Below, piece after piece: positions 1 through 9,894 of a stretch of 38,729 nucleotides of DNA (positions are counted from its first letter, which is position 1; every line of letters starts with the position of its first letter). A model generated the notes under the pieces. It was not told where the DNA came from. It ran no database searches and saw nothing but the letters and a program-made list of their open reading frames with translations. Source of the DNA: an uncultured Wohlfahrtiimonas sp. (GTDB taxonomy: Bacteria; Pseudomonadota; Gammaproteobacteria; Cardiobacteriales; Wohlfahrtiimonadaceae); assembly GCA_947631095.1 (NCBI GenBank), contig CANRJX010000008.1, forward strand, positions 1 through 38,729, in the 5' to 3' direction. Both the position numbers and the translations under genes were made by a program.

Positions 1-606
1 GGTCGCTTTGATCGCTTGAGGATCAATATCTGTTGCATCACAACGAGAAGCACCCAAAACACGTGCAGCAATGCCTAAAACACCTGATCCACAACCATAA
101 TCAATGGCTGTGCAATCTTTAACTTCATCTGCATGATTAGACAACCATGTTAAACATAACGCTGTTGATGGATGCGTACCTGTACCAAATGCCAAACCTG
201 GATCGAGCATAACTGTTGCACAATCAGGCTCTGGCGGATCTAAATGAGTTGGGCAAATCCAAAGATTTTCACCAAACTTCATTGCATGGTAGTGATCCAT
301 CCATGAACGTTCCCAATCAGTATTTTGCAAATGATTTTCTTTGATCACAGGCAATGCATTGATTTCCGTCGCCAAGACACTTGCCACACAAGTAAAAATT
401 TCTTGTTCATCACATGGCTTTTCAAATAAGCCTGTCACCAATGTTTCTGGCCACAAAGGTGTTTCACCTGGTAATGGTTCTAAGACTGGATTATCTTCAG
501 CATCGCTATATGTTACAGCGATTGCTCCTGCTGTTAGAAGCGCTTCATCTAATTCATCTGGAGAATACTTTCCTGATTTTAGAGTGAGCTCAAACCATTC
601 CTTCAC
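1..606 (-). CDS. prmA: Ribosomal protein L11 methyltransferase PrmA, N-terminal 202 codons (runs off left edge)
   Basis: PrmA trimethylates ribosomal protein L11 in the cytoplasm using S-adenosylmethionine. The frame read leftwards from a GTG at 606 is open to the window edge. Its start, V-KEWFELTLKSG, and the phrase EPLPGETPLW match the PrmA N-terminal substrate-recognition domain. The linker segment DPGLAFGTGTHPST (about residues 133-146) and the SAM motif DYGCGSGVLG follow, with DATDIDP as the next SAM-contact strand. An AGGAG lies 7 bases before the GTG, which supports this non-ATG start. The C-terminal third of the methyltransferase domain is outside the window. No other family shares this motif order, so the call is firm. 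Confidence 0.95.
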   Translation of the reverse strand, partial: MKEWFELTLKSGKYSPDELDEALLTAGAIAVTYSDAEDNPVLEPLPGETPLWPETLVTGLFEKPCDEQEIFTCVASVLATEINALPVIKENHLQNTDWERSWMDHYHAMKFGENLWICPTHLDPPEPDCATVMLDPGLAFGTGTHPSTALCLTWLSNHADEVKDCTAIDYGCGSGVLGIAARVLGASRCDATDIDPQAIKAT

Positions 607-766
607 GATGCAACTCCTGTAAAGTGTCTAATAAAAAGGCAATGAATACTATCGGAATTTTGAAAGAAGTCAAGTAAAGTTCTCAAAAACATTCCGGAGA
701 GATATTGTATATAAATTACGCAATAAAAGCTGATTTAAAATACTAAACTTTGAAAAGTTAATATTT

Positions 767-1003
767 CTATAAATGTGGATTAATTTTTCTAATCAATTGC
801 TCTTGCGCTTCTGATTTAGGCTCTATCTTAAGTAGCAACAAATCAAATAGTTCAGGATCTTGCATCTCTAAAAGCTCACCCAACAATAATTTTTCTTCAG
901 CTGAAGCTGTTGGATAATAGTTATCTAAATATTGATCAAATAAGCGATCCATTTCACGCATTCCTCTACGCGCACGCCATCTCATTTTTGGTAACTGATC
1001 CAT
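767..1003 (-). CDS. sdhE: SdhE/DUF339 family FAD assembly factor
   Basis: SdhE is a small cytoplasmic protein that promotes covalent flavin attachment to the SdhA subunit of succinate dehydrogenase and the related FrdA. The 78-residue product carries the family signature RRGMREMD near residues 13-20, including the RGxxE core needed for flavinylation. It also has the typical acidic helix ending EMQDPELFDLLL. I chose the ATG at 1003 because GAGGAA sits 7 bases upstream; an in-frame ATG at 1018 has no ribosome binding site. It is read in the same direction as prmA, 160 bases upstream of it. No succinate dehydrogenase genes are in the window. Confidence 0.92.
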   Translation of the reverse strand: MDQLPKMRWRARRGMREMDRLFDQYLDNYYPTASAEEKLLLGELLEMQDPELFDLLLLKIEPKSEAQEQLIRKINPHL

Positions 1004-1033
1004 AGAGCTATTCCTCATTAAAATCGGGCGGTC

Positions 1034-1042
1034 ATTCTAACA
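1034..1042 (-). promoter_or_regulatory. Possible extended -10 promoter element for sdhE
   Basis: Read on the minus strand, this is TG-T-TAGAAT, an extended -10 form (TGnTAnAAT), about 30 bases before the chosen sdhE start. No good -35 hexamer lies at the usual distance; extended -10 promoters often tolerate this. It is an inference from pattern only. Confidence 0.35.
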
Positions 1043-1201
1043 TGATTCTTTTTTTACTGCTTATTCATTACTCAGTTATTTAAACGATTAACAAATTCAT
1101 CTAAGAATACCTGTTAATTACATCAATATATTATAGAATAAATCCGCACCTAAGATTTTGTCAGAGTGCTTTTCTTATACATTCAAGTGAGGGTTATAGT
1201 T

Positions 1202-2722
1202 ATGCTAAAGATTTCACCTGATTCATACGGCTTCCCGGTTCAACTGAAGAAAAGATACGAAAATTTTATTGGCGGTCAATGGGTAGCCCCCATCAAAGGC
1301 GATTATTTTGAAAATATCACGCCCATTACAGGCAAAGCAATTTGCGAAGTCCCTTTATCATCTATAGATGATGTCGAACTAGCACTAGATGCAGCACATA
1401 AAGCACAAAAAACTTGGGGAAAAACTTCTCCTGCCGAACGCGCTGCTATTTTAAACAGAGTGGCGGATAGACTCGAGGCAAATTTGGAATTACTCGCTTC
1501 TGTGGAAACTTGGGATAATGGCAAAGCCATAAGAGAAACATTGGCTGCCGATATTCCTTTAGCGATTGATCATTTTCGATACTTTGCGGGCTGTATTCGT
1601 GCACAAGAAGGAGCGCTCAGTCAAATTGATGAAAACACTGTAGCTTACCACTTCCATGAACCGATTGGAGTCGTTGGACAAATCATTCCATGGAACTTCC
1701 CTATTTTAATGGCTACATGGAAAATAGCCCCTGCATTGGCAGCAGGTAATAGTATCGTTTTAAAACCTGCAAAATTTACACCATTATCTATACTAATCTT
1801 GGCCGAACTTGTGCAAGATATTTTACCACCCGGTATTTTAAACATCGTCAATGGCTCAGGATCTGTTATCGGTGAGCACTTAGCAAGCTCGCCTCGCATC
1901 TCAAAAATTGGCTTTACAGGCTCTACAGAAGTCGGACAAACCATCATGCGTTGCGCAGCTGAAAACGTCATCCCTGTTACCTTAGAATTGGGAGGAAAAT
2001 CACCAAATGTATTCTTTGAAGATGTCATGGATCAAAATGATGGTTATTTAGACAAAGCCCTTGAAGGATTTGCAATGTTCGCACTCAATCAGGGCGAAAT
2101 TTGCACTTGCCCAAGTCGCGTACTAATTCAAGAGTCTATCTATGAAGCATTCATCGATAAAGCAGTCAAACGTGTTAAAGCAATTAAACAAGGCAATCCT
2201 ATGGATCGCACAACCATGATGGGTGCACAAGTTTCACAGCAGCAAGTGGACACCATCATGAAATATATACAAATTGGTAAAGACGAAGGTGCTGAATTAC
2301 TAACAGGCGGCAATCGTGCAAATCTTGAAGGAGATCTAAACAATGGTTTTTATATAGAACCGACCATTTTTAGAGGCACAAATGATATGCGTATTTTCCA
2401 AGAAGAAATTTTTGGCCCTGTACTAGCAGTGACGACCTTTAAAGATGAAGAAGAGGCATTAGCAATTGCAAATGACACTATTTACGGCCTAGGTGCTGGT
2501 GTATGGAGTCGCAATGGCAATATTGCCTATAGAATGGGTCGTGGTATCCAAGCAGGACGTGTTTGGACAAATTGCTACCATCAATATCCTGCGCATTCTG
2601 CATTTGGTGGTTATAAAATGTCAGGATTTGGCCGAGAAACTCATAAAATGATTTTAGATCACTACCAACAAACTAAAAATCTATTAGTGAGCTATTCAGA
2701 AAAACCTGTTGGTTTCTTCTAA
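1202..2722 (+). CDS. aldB: NAD(P)+-dependent aldehyde dehydrogenase, AldB/ExaC type
   Basis: This enzyme oxidises small aldehydes such as acetaldehyde to acids with NAD(P)+ in the cytoplasm. The 506-residue length equals the AldB/ExaC subfamily. The cofactor motif GFTGSTEVG, the general-base region LELGGKSPN and the catalytic cysteine in [11 protein letters not shown] are all present. The GEICTCPS wording is typical of the AldB/AcoD group rather than of betaine aldehyde dehydrogenases. The ATG at 1202 is preferred over the in-frame ATG at 1166 because GAGGG lies 8 bases upstream and the homology begins there. It is a single-gene unit ending at a strong terminator. The exact physiological substrate cannot be told from sequence. 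Confidence 0.93.
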   Translation: MLKISPDSYGFPVQLKKRYENFIGGQWVAPIKGDYFENITPITGKAICEVPLSSIDDVELALDAAHKAQKTWGKTSPAERAAILNRVADRLEANLELLASVETWDNGKAIRETLAADIPLAIDHFRYFAGCIRAQEGALSQIDENTVAYHFHEPIGVVGQIIPWNFPILMATWKIAPALAAGNSIVLKPAKFTPLSILILAELVQDILPPGILNIVNGSGSVIGEHLASSPRISKIGFTGSTEVGQTIMRCAAENVIPVTLELGGKSPNVFFEDVMDQNDGYLDKALEGFAMFALNQGEICTCPSRVLIQESIYEAFIDKAVKRVKAIKQGNPMDRTTMMGAQVSQQQVDTIMKYIQIGKDEGAELLTGGNRANLEGDLNNGFYIEPTIFRGTNDMRIFQEEIFGPVLAVTTFKDEEEALAIANDTIYGLGAGVWSRNGNIAYRMGRGIQAGRVWTNCYHQYPAHSAFGGYKMSGFGRETHKMILDHYQQTKNLLVSYSEKPVGFF

Positions 2723-2747
2723 TGCTCTGACCATTTCAATAAAAATA

Positions 2748-2774
2748 AAAGCCTGATTCTAAGAATCAGGCTTT
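2748..2774. terminator. Bidirectional intrinsic terminator between aldB and the convergent envelope gene
   Basis: A 13-base perfect inverted repeat (AAAGCCTGATTCT and its complement) has almost no spacer, so the loop forms from the central bases. T-rich runs flank it on both strands. It lies 25 bases after the aldB stop and 22 bases after the stop of the minus-strand gene, so it can serve both. Confidence 0.85.
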
Positions 2775-2796
2775 ATTATTTTCAATCTATCGCAAT

Positions 2797-5328
2797 TTAA
2801 CCTTTACATGAAACGGATAAAACACGTCCTTTTCTGTAAACAATGCGACATTGTTGATTATTTCTTGCACTGCCACACATAGCAGCAGAAATACTAATAT
2901 TATTAACCTTACAGCCAGACAAAACACCTTTACTGTTATGTATCATCGTCATGCGCCCAGCAATGGCTTGTGGAGGTGATGTCAAAATAGTGTCAGACTG
3001 CGCACCTTTCGCACCCATTTTAGGCATCACGCCTCGCACAACTTGATCATTTGCAACACTAGATGCAGTATTGGTATTTGTAGCAGTTGCTGGTGCTCTA
3101 CGGCTATTAGCAGCGACTCGTGCATTCACTTGCAACAATGTTTCCAAAGTTGCATCACCAGTTACTTTATGACTATAGCGTTTTTGAAAGGTTTCAATGG
3201 TCTTTTTGGTTGTTGGCCCCATCATGCCATCAGCTTTTAGCTTATAGCCCAATTTAGCCAATTCACCTTGAATTTTCTTAACAGTTTCTTTTTCAAACTC
3301 TTTGAAAAGAGCATCAGTCAATTCTTCATTCGCTGCCATTTTATTATCTTTTTTGAATTTTAAAACAGCATCGTTGGTGGATTTACCCTGTAGGCCATCT
3401 ATTTTTCCATTGAAATACCCAAGTGCTGTCAAGTACTCTTGAGTCTTTTGCACTTTCTCTTTTTGAATGCGTTGCTGCTCTAATACATCTAAATATGTTT
3501 TCACATAATTTTCTTTATTAGCATCACCCAAAACAATTAATAAAGTACCAATATCTAGCTGAGTAGGATCAACCTCTGGCAATTTATGTTGTTTACGCAA
3601 ATCTATTAAAATTTTGCGTGTTTTTGGACCCAATGTACCTGTTGGCTTATCTTCTAAAAGATTTTTAGCATTCAAATATTGCTGAATTTTCACAATAACT
3701 TGCTTATTCATTTCAGCCATGGTTTGACGGCCTGCTTTGCCATCAGCACTTAACTTATTAGAAGATTGAAAAGCCTTAATCGCTTCTGTTAATTCAGGAC
3801 TATTTTTGCCATTCACTTCACCAGTGAAATTACCCAATGTTGCTAACATCAATTGCAACATAACTGTATCACCAACATCTTCAGGATTAAAACCAGCTAA
3901 GGTATTGGATGCATCAGACGTTAAATCAGAATCATCATGTGCTTCAGTCTCAGTAATGATGCCCTCATCGCCACCTTCTTCTTCAATAATGCCATCTTCC
4001 TCTGTATTATCGATATTTTCAGCAACGACATCATCCATAGATCCATCATTAATCATCTGTCCTTCATTAAATAACATACTTAATGTTTCAGGCAAGAGGG
4101 TACCATTTTGGTTCAAACCGATGCTTTCTTCATAAGCTTTTAATGCATCTACCGTACTTTTACCTGGAATCCCATCTATGACTTGGTCATACAACTCCAA
4201 TTGCTTTAGTTTTTCTTGAACCTTTTTCCAAACAATTTTTTCCAGAGGTGTTTCCCACTTAGCACTCATAATTCCTGTTGGCTTTAAACCAATTGAAGAT
4301 TCAAAATCTTTAATGGCTTGTCGCGTAGAAGGCCCCATTTGACCATCTAAAGTCCCTGCTGGAAAACCTGCCAATGTCAACCATACTTGAAGATTCAACA
4401 ACTTACCCGCAGAAGCATTGCTATCAATTAAGAATCCAGCCGTCATAGATTGCTCACTCGATGATTCCTCAACGGGCAAAGCCTCAAGATCTGTAGCTTC
4501 AGTTGTTTGCTGAATTTCATCAACCACAGAACTTTCTTCTAAATCTGGTGCTGCTTCTTTTTGTGCTTCAACTTCAGGCAATACTTTCACTTCTTCTACA
4601 GTTGTTGCTTCATCAATAATAGGTGCATCGATAGGATTATTACTCCCATCATCTACAATAATTCCAACGGCTGCTGGAATTACTGCATTTTCGGCAATTG
4701 TATTAGCATAAGCTCTTTTAAGAGCAACAATATCAGCCAAGGATAAATGCCCAGTTTCTGGCAATCCTTCAGATTTCTGGAATGACTTTAATGCAACTGT
4801 CGATTCATCATTCCAAAAGCCCGTGACCATGTCTGAATCAGCCTCAAATAAAAGCTCTTGAAGAAAACGAATTCCGTCTTCTTCAAGGTGAGCATACCAA
4901 TCTGGCGTAATTTGAGGTTGCTTTGGTAAGCCACGAGTCGTTTGATAACTTAAAATCGCTTCTTCCAAGCCACGATCATAAATACCTTGTAAGTTAAAAT
5001 TTTCTGAAGGAACAGGAATGCCTAACAATAAAAACCATAAACGCACACGCTCAATCATTGACTGAGATACCCCCGATGATATTTTTTGAGACTGCACCCA
5101 AAGTTTTACATCTGCGTCATTATTCAATACAGCATAGTCATACATCGTAAAACCATTTTTATCTTTGGTATTCAATAATCGTGGTTTTTTATCAATTTGT
5201 GCTTGAACAGCTTCCAGATTTGAAGATGTCATCACAGTAAAGATATCCTGCTCTGTTTTAGAAAAATTCAGGAAAACTGGAATAATTACAATAATTGCCA
5301 GCCAACCATACTTAAGGTATTTATTCAT
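2797..5328 (-). CDS. Large exported or membrane-anchored protein with about eight peptidoglycan-binding-like repeats
   Basis: The product has 843 residues. Residues 8-22 form a hydrophobic N-terminal anchor or signal. An ankyrin-like stretch (about 29-75, with NTKDKNGFTMYDYAVLN) follows. About eight copies of a PG_binding_1-like module then occur near 90-147, 155-206, 309-362, 367-421, 488-541, 545-590, 626-679 and 684-734; good copies read LDGQMGPSTRQAIKDFE and ADGMMGPTTKKTIETFQ. Acidic low-complexity linkers lie at about 225-300 and 425-475. The last 45 residues contain four cysteines and no recognised enzyme domain. The gene overlaps the mnmG stop by TAATG. I prefer the second ATG (5328) because AAGGAG is 5 bases before it and only 2 before the first. 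A cell-wall-binding scaffold is inferred; no catalytic domain is visible. Confidence 0.85.
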   Translation of the reverse strand: MNKYLKYGWLAIIVIIPVFLNFSKTEQDIFTVMTSSNLEAVQAQIDKKPRLLNTKDKNGFTMYDYAVLNNDADVKLWVQSQKISSGVSQSMIERVRLWFLLLGIPVPSENFNLQGIYDRGLEEAILSYQTTRGLPKQPQITPDWYAHLEEDGIRFLQELLFEADSDMVTGFWNDESTVALKSFQKSEGLPETGHLSLADIVALKRAYANTIAENAVIPAAVGIIVDDGSNNPIDAPIIDEATTVEEVKVLPEVEAQKEAAPDLEESSVVDEIQQTTEATDLEALPVEESSSEQSMTAGFLIDSNASAGKLLNLQVWLTLAGFPAGTLDGQMGPSTRQAIKDFESSIGLKPTGIMSAKWETPLEKIVWKKVQEKLKQLELYDQVIDGIPGKSTVDALKAYEESIGLNQNGTLLPETLSMLFNEGQMINDGSMDDVVAENIDNTEEDGIIEEEGGDEGIITETEAHDDSDLTSDASNTLAGFNPEDVGDTVMLQLMLATLGNFTGEVNGKNSPELTEAIKAFQSSNKLSADGKAGRQTMAEMNKQVIVKIQQYLNAKNLLEDKPTGTLGPKTRKILIDLRKQHKLPEVDPTQLDIGTLLIVLGDANKENYVKTYLDVLEQQRIQKEKVQKTQEYLTALGYFNGKIDGLQGKSTNDAVLKFKKDNKMAANEELTDALFKEFEKETVKKIQGELAKLGYKLKADGMMGPTTKKTIETFQKRYSHKVTGDATLETLLQVNARVAANSRRAPATATNTNTASSVANDQVVRGVMPKMGAKGAQSDTILTSPPQAIAGRMTMIHNSKGVLSGCKVNNISISAAMCGSARNNQQCRIVYRKGRVLSVSCKG

Positions 5329-5330
5329 CA

Positions 5331-7223
5331 TTACTCCTTAATTGTTGGAATGAGCCCTTTACGTAAAAGCACTAATAACAGTGAAATTGCTGCCGGCGTT
5401 ACGCCTTGAATACGTGAAGCTTGCCCAATAGTTTCTGGCTTTTGACGAATCAATTTTTCACACTGTTCTCTAGATAACCCCTTAATGGCTGCATAATCAA
5501 CATTTTCAGGCAATTTTGCTTCTTCAAATTTCTTATTACGTGCAATTTCTTCAATACCACGTTGAATATAGCCTTCATATTTAGTTTGAATCACAACTTC
5601 TTCAATTGCTATTTTCGAAAGATCATCAAAACTTGGGGCTTCAGGTAAAACCTCTAACGCTTCAAAAGTAATTTCAGGGCGTTTTAAAAGCGTTAATGCA
5701 CGCATATTGTGTGGCATCACAACTTTCGTTTCTTCTTGCAATTTTTTACCTTGCTCAGATTCAACCGACACCATCCAATCACGTAAGCGATTTTCAGCAG
5801 TCATTCTATCTTCATTTTTTTGCAAATAATGTTGCCATTGCCCTTCGCTCACTAAGCCAAGTTCATAACCAATCGGTGTCAAACGTTCATCAGCATTATC
5901 TTCACGTAGGATTAAACGGTATTCAGAACGAGAAGTGAACATACGATAAGGCTCTTGTACACCTTGCGTGATTAAATCATCCAACATAACGCCAATGTAT
6001 GACTCATGACGCAACGGATACCACTCTTCTTTACCCAAAAATTTACGTGCCGCATTTAAACCAGCAATTAAACCTTGAGCAGCTGCTTCTTCATAACCGG
6101 TTGTACCATTGATTTGACCTGCAAAGTATAAATTTTCAATCGCCTTTGTTTCCAAAGTAAATTTCAAATCACGAGGATCAAAGAAATCATATTCAATTGC
6201 ATAACCTGGTCTTGTGATGTGTGCATTTTCTAAACCTGCGATACTGTGTACCAAATTAATTTGTACATCGAACGGCAAGCTTGTTGAAATACCATTTGGA
6301 TAGTATTCATAAGTCGTTAAACCTTCTGGCTCTAAGAATACATGGTGACGATCTTTATCCGCAAAGCGCATGATTTTATCTTCAACAGAAGGACAATATC
6401 TTGGGCCAATCCCTTCAATTACACCTGCATACATTGGTGAACGATCTAACCCCCCACGAATAATATCGTGAGTTTTTTCATTCGTATATGTTGTCCAGCA
6501 TGAAATCTGCTGAGGATGCGGTAACTTTTCTCTTAAATAAGAAAAATATGGAACAGGATCATCACCTTTTTGTTCTTCCATACCTGAAAAATCAATGGTA
6601 CGACCATCAATTCTTGGTGGTGTACCTGTTTTTAAACGATGGATATTCAGTGGTAATTCGCGCAATTTTTGCGCCAATGTATTTGAAGGAGGATCACCCA
6701 TGCGGCCACCTTCATAATTCGACATACCCACATGAATTAAGCCTGACAAGAACGTACCTGCCGTTAAAACAACAGAATGCCCTGTAAAGCGAATACCGGA
6801 TTGTGTCACAACGCCAGTGATTTTATCGCCTTCGATAATAAAGTCATCCGCGGCTTGCTGGAAAATATAGAGATTCTCTTGCTCTTCAACATATTTTCGG
6901 ACGGCAGCACGATACAATGCACGATCAGCTTGTGCTCTAGATGAACGCACAGCAGGACCTTTCGATGCATTCAATATGCGAAATTGAATACCACCCAAAT
7001 CCGTAGCTTTCGCCATCAAACCACCAAGTGCATCAATCTCTTTAACGATTTGCCCTTTACCAATGCCACCAATGGCAGGATTACAGCTCATCTGCCCGAT
7101 AGTTTCAATGTTGTGTGTTAATAATAATGTGGGAACACCCAATCTTGCAGAAGCCATAGCCGCTTCTGTACCTGCATGTCCACCGCCGACGACAATTACG
7201 CCAAAATGTTTAGGAAAGTCCAT
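5331..7223 (-). CDS. mnmG: tRNA uridine-5-carboxymethylaminomethyl modification enzyme MnmG (GidA)
   Basis: With MnmE, this FAD protein builds the cmnm5 group on U34 of several tRNAs. The 630 residues match the family's usual length. The N-terminal FAD motif [12 protein letters not shown] is at residues 11-22, followed by the MnmG signature [13 protein letters not shown] with its conserved cysteine. A second signature, [15 protein letters not shown], occurs mid-protein, and [16 protein letters not shown] marks the second GidA pattern. The C-terminal helical domain that contacts MnmE and tRNA is intact ([12 protein letters not shown]). The stop codon overlaps the start of the downstream peptidoglycan-binding protein, so the two are probably co-translated. 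mnmE is not in the window. Confidence 0.98.
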   Translation of the reverse strand: MDFPKHFGVIVVGGGHAGTEAAMASARLGVPTLLLTHNIETIGQMSCNPAIGGIGKGQIVKEIDALGGLMAKATDLGGIQFRILNASKGPAVRSSRAQADRALYRAAVRKYVEEQENLYIFQQAADDFIIEGDKITGVVTQSGIRFTGHSVVLTAGTFLSGLIHVGMSNYEGGRMGDPPSNTLAQKLRELPLNIHRLKTGTPPRIDGRTIDFSGMEEQKGDDPVPYFSYLREKLPHPQQISCWTTYTNEKTHDIIRGGLDRSPMYAGVIEGIGPRYCPSVEDKIMRFADKDRHHVFLEPEGLTTYEYYPNGISTSLPFDVQINLVHSIAGLENAHITRPGYAIEYDFFDPRDLKFTLETKAIENLYFAGQINGTTGYEEAAAQGLIAGLNAARKFLGKEEWYPLRHESYIGVMLDDLITQGVQEPYRMFTSRSEYRLILREDNADERLTPIGYELGLVSEGQWQHYLQKNEDRMTAENRLRDWMVSVESEQGKKLQEETKVVMPHNMRALTLLKRPEITFEALEVLPEAPSFDDLSKIAIEEVVIQTKYEGYIQRGIEEIARNKKFEEAKLPENVDYAAIKGLSREQCEKLIRQKPETIGQASRIQGVTPAAISLLLVLLRKGLIPTIKE

Positions 7224-7259
7224 AAATACACTTATATCTTAAAGAAAAGCAAAAGAGCT

Positions 7260-7288
7260 ATATTATCATTCTTATGATGGAATCCCAA
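7260..7288 (-). promoter_or_regulatory. Putative sigma70 promoter for mnmG
   Basis: On the minus strand, TTGGGA (7288-7283) and TAATAT (7265-7260) are separated by exactly 17 bases. Each hexamer matches consensus at four of six positions. The -10 lies 37 bases before the mnmG start. This is pattern evidence only. Confidence 0.35.
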
Positions 7289-7492
7289 TAATACATACAG
7301 AGATTTACATCTCACAATTCACATTTATCAAATAAATTATCAATAATCTGATTTAAAATTTGGCTAAATCCATATAAACATCTTGTATAGCCTCCTAAGT
7401 GGGTATTGGATAGATATGAAATCAAATGACTTTAGCGTTATAATCATCAAAATACCAACCCTTTAAACTCATGATAAAATAGATAAAAAATA

Positions 7493-8455
7493 ATGATAAA
7501 AGTTAAAAACCTCTATTATGATTACCCAGAAACACGTGCATTAAATAACATCAATTTTGAATTACAACAAGGCTCAATTACAGCCCTTGTGGGACCAAAT
7601 GGTGCAGGCAAAACAACATTACTTCGAAGCATTGCAGACTTAGATGAGCCCATTCAAGGTGATATTTATATTGGCGATTTAAATGTATGGGAATCACCTG
7701 ATAAAGCGCGCCATGCAATCAGTTATTTACCCGACCACTTTGGCTTATATGAGCATTTAAGCCTCCTACAGAACTTAACGTACGCAGGTTGGGCACATGG
7801 GTTAAAAGATCGCAATCTAACTAATGCCATCGAGTGGGTTTTACAAAAAGTTAAACTCGATATGAACATCAATACGCCTGCGAAAAATTTATCTCGCGGA
7901 CAGAAACAGCGTTTAGCTTTAGCACAAATACTCATTCATAGACCTCAAATAGTATTGCTTGATGAACCAGCGTCAGGACTTGATCCACAATCTCGTAATT
8001 CGCTGTCTCATTTCATTCAAGAACTTGCCAAAGAAGGCATGACTTTTATAGTCTCTTCACATATTTTGAATGAGCTAGAAGATTACTGCTCAGGCATTTT
8101 GATTCTAGAAAAAGGTAAAATTCTTTCACATCAAAATTATGAAGCAAAAACTCAAAATGACATTACATCAGCAATTCCTCGCACGATTGAAATTGCGCTT
8201 GTTAACCCTGCAGACAATGAGTCACTCCTAAAACATTTGCAATCACAACTCATTACAGCTGCCATCAAAAACAATATGATTGAATGCACTGTTACTGCTG
8301 ACAATTTGAGTATTTATAATCTTCATAAATCACTTATGGAACACTGGCAGATTATTCACTTTGCATTGAAAGTGGAATCACTGCAAAGCACTTATTTAAA
8401 TATTTTGGGACAATACCAACAAAATGCTCAAGCGACCAAGGAGCAATCATTATGA
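7493..8455 (+). CDS. ABC transporter ATP-binding protein (ABC-2 export type)
   Basis: This is the nucleotide-binding subunit of a two-gene ABC system, 320 residues. Walker A GPNGAGKTT is at 34-42, the signature LSRGQKQR at 133-140, Walker B IVLLDEP at 153-159 and the switch histidine in SSH at 190. The usual Q-loop glutamine position reads YLPDHFGLY, with Asp at 81; this variation is known in some ABC-2 ATPases. The C-terminal 110 residues form an extension like those of NatA/CcmA-type exporters. It ends overlapping the permease start by four bases (ATGA), so the pair is coupled. The substrate is unknown. A -10-like TATAAT occurs at 7439-7444 without a convincing -35. Confidence 0.9.
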   Translation: MIKVKNLYYDYPETRALNNINFELQQGSITALVGPNGAGKTTLLRSIADLDEPIQGDIYIGDLNVWESPDKARHAISYLPDHFGLYEHLSLLQNLTYAGWAHGLKDRNLTNAIEWVLQKVKLDMNINTPAKNLSRGQKQRLALAQILIHRPQIVLLDEPASGLDPQSRNSLSHFIQELAKEGMTFIVSSHILNELEDYCSGILILEKGKILSHQNYEAKTQNDITSAIPRTIEIALVNPADNESLLKHLQSQLITAAIKNNMIECTVTADNLSIYNLHKSLMEHWQIIHFALKVESLQSTYLNILGQYQQNAQATKEQSL

Positions 8456-9822
8456 AAAAATACACCTTGTTTTTGAACAATCCTGAATTTACACGAAATT
8501 TATGGGTCAATTTCTCTTGGATAGGTTTTGCATTAACTCTATTTTTAATAGGTAATATTTTATTATTTGCTCAATACAATTTTCATAATTATTCACCTTT
8601 TTTAAATATCTACCTCTTTTCTTTTCTATGTATTGTTGGCTTTTGGGGATCACAAAATGTCATCAATGCATTCCTCTATGAATTCAAACAAGGAACATGG
8701 GATTATCAAAGACTAAGCACCGTTTCACCGCTGCAAATACTATTGGGTAAATTATTTGGTGCGGCATGCATGCAATGGCTTTTGGGCATAATTTTATTTA
8801 TTGCGATGCTTATCCATTTCCATTTCTTACCTTTTGCACCGACTAATTTCATTATCAACATAACCATCTATTGGTTCATATTTTCTGTATTGATTATTCT
8901 ATTACAATGTAATGTAGTGATTAACTTCTTGCTACTTTGGCGCAAAGGCAGCACAAAAGCGACACGCAAAACCCGATCATCATCGACAGGATTCATATTT
9001 TTAATATTAGGGCTGATTTTTATTCCTTGGGGCGATCACAATTTTTGGTATGTAACATCTGAGAAAACCATTATCCTATTTGGCTTTCTCTTAACAACCA
9101 CACAGTATGTGCTAATTGTAGCTGTCGTTTTAACATTGTGGAGCTTGATCGCGCTTCATAACTTATTGCGCAGTGAATTTGGTCAAAAAGTTTCACCTTT
9201 ATGGTGGGCAGGATTCTTAGTATTTTCATACCTATTTTTTTACGGCACAACATTCCTCAAGTCATTCAATACTATTTATGATCAACAGACCCTGCCATTT
9301 TTTATAAGCAGTGCAATTATTACCGCAATCACAATCTATGTCATGCTGTATTATTCTAAAAAAGATACCGCTGTTTGGGTTCGCATCGGCCGTTATTGGC
9401 AATATGGCGCAAAATACAAACTATTCTATAGCGTTCCTACTTGGCTAATTAGCTATATTTTCATGATTATCTTATCTATGATTGCATGTGCCATGATTTT
9501 CATAGATGAATCTTTAAGCGATGCTTCACGCGCATTTTTGATCGTACTTTCATTTATCTTATTTATTACACGCGATATCTGTATTGTGCTTTATTTAAAC
9601 TTATCTCGCAGAAATAACTACTTAATTGTTGTTTTTCTTCTTTTATACTTAAGCTATCCATTAAACATTAATGTTATTCCTTCAGGGCTTTTCTTCCCGA
9701 GCATTGATGGAACAGCGGGAAGCTTAACTTTAGCCCTCCTTTCACCTTTAGCACAAATAGCCATAATTATTTCGCTATTTAAGATGAATTGGAATAAATT
9801 CATGCCAAGTTTCAAGGAATAA
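8452..9822 (+). CDS. ABC-2 type membrane permease, partner of the preceding ATPase
   Basis: This is a 456-residue, strongly hydrophobic protein with roughly ten membrane segments, consistent with an ABC-2 export permease. Residues 68-90 (NVINAFLYEFKQGTWDYQRLS, partly) resemble the amphipathic coupling region of such permeases. A basic loop, KGSTKATRKTRSS, lies near 170. AAGGAG sits 9 bases before the ATG inside the ATPase gene. No binding protein or accessory gene follows, which suits an exporter. The family is assigned by topology and operon partner rather than by a diagnostic motif, so the cargo cannot be named. Confidence 0.75.
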   Translation: MKKYTLFLNNPEFTRNLWVNFSWIGFALTLFLIGNILLFAQYNFHNYSPFLNIYLFSFLCIVGFWGSQNVINAFLYEFKQGTWDYQRLSTVSPLQILLGKLFGAACMQWLLGIILFIAMLIHFHFLPFAPTNFIINITIYWFIFSVLIILLQCNVVINFLLLWRKGSTKATRKTRSSSTGFIFLILGLIFIPWGDHNFWYVTSEKTIILFGFLLTTTQYVLIVAVVLTLWSLIALHNLLRSEFGQKVSPLWWAGFLVFSYLFFYGTTFLKSFNTIYDQQTLPFFISSAIITAITIYVMLYYSKKDTAVWVRIGRYWQYGAKYKLFYSVPTWLISYIFMIILSMIACAMIFIDESLSDASRAFLIVLSFILFITRDICIVLYLNLSRRNNYLIVVFLLLYLSYPLNINVIPSGLFFPSIDGTAGSLTLALLSPLAQIAIIISLFKMNWNKFMPSFKE

Positions 9823-9894
9823 TCTATTGCATATATCAAAAACATATTAATTGGCTACTATCATTAATGAATAGATTATTAAAAGGAGCGTTTA

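Noticed and set aside
341-622. Plus-strand frame opposite prmA
   Set aside because: It is antisense to a clear PrmA coding sequence with a supported GTG start.
3806-4135. Plus-strand frame opposite the peptidoglycan-binding gene
   Set aside because: Ser/Pro-rich shadow of the acidic linkers on the other strand; no ribosome binding site.
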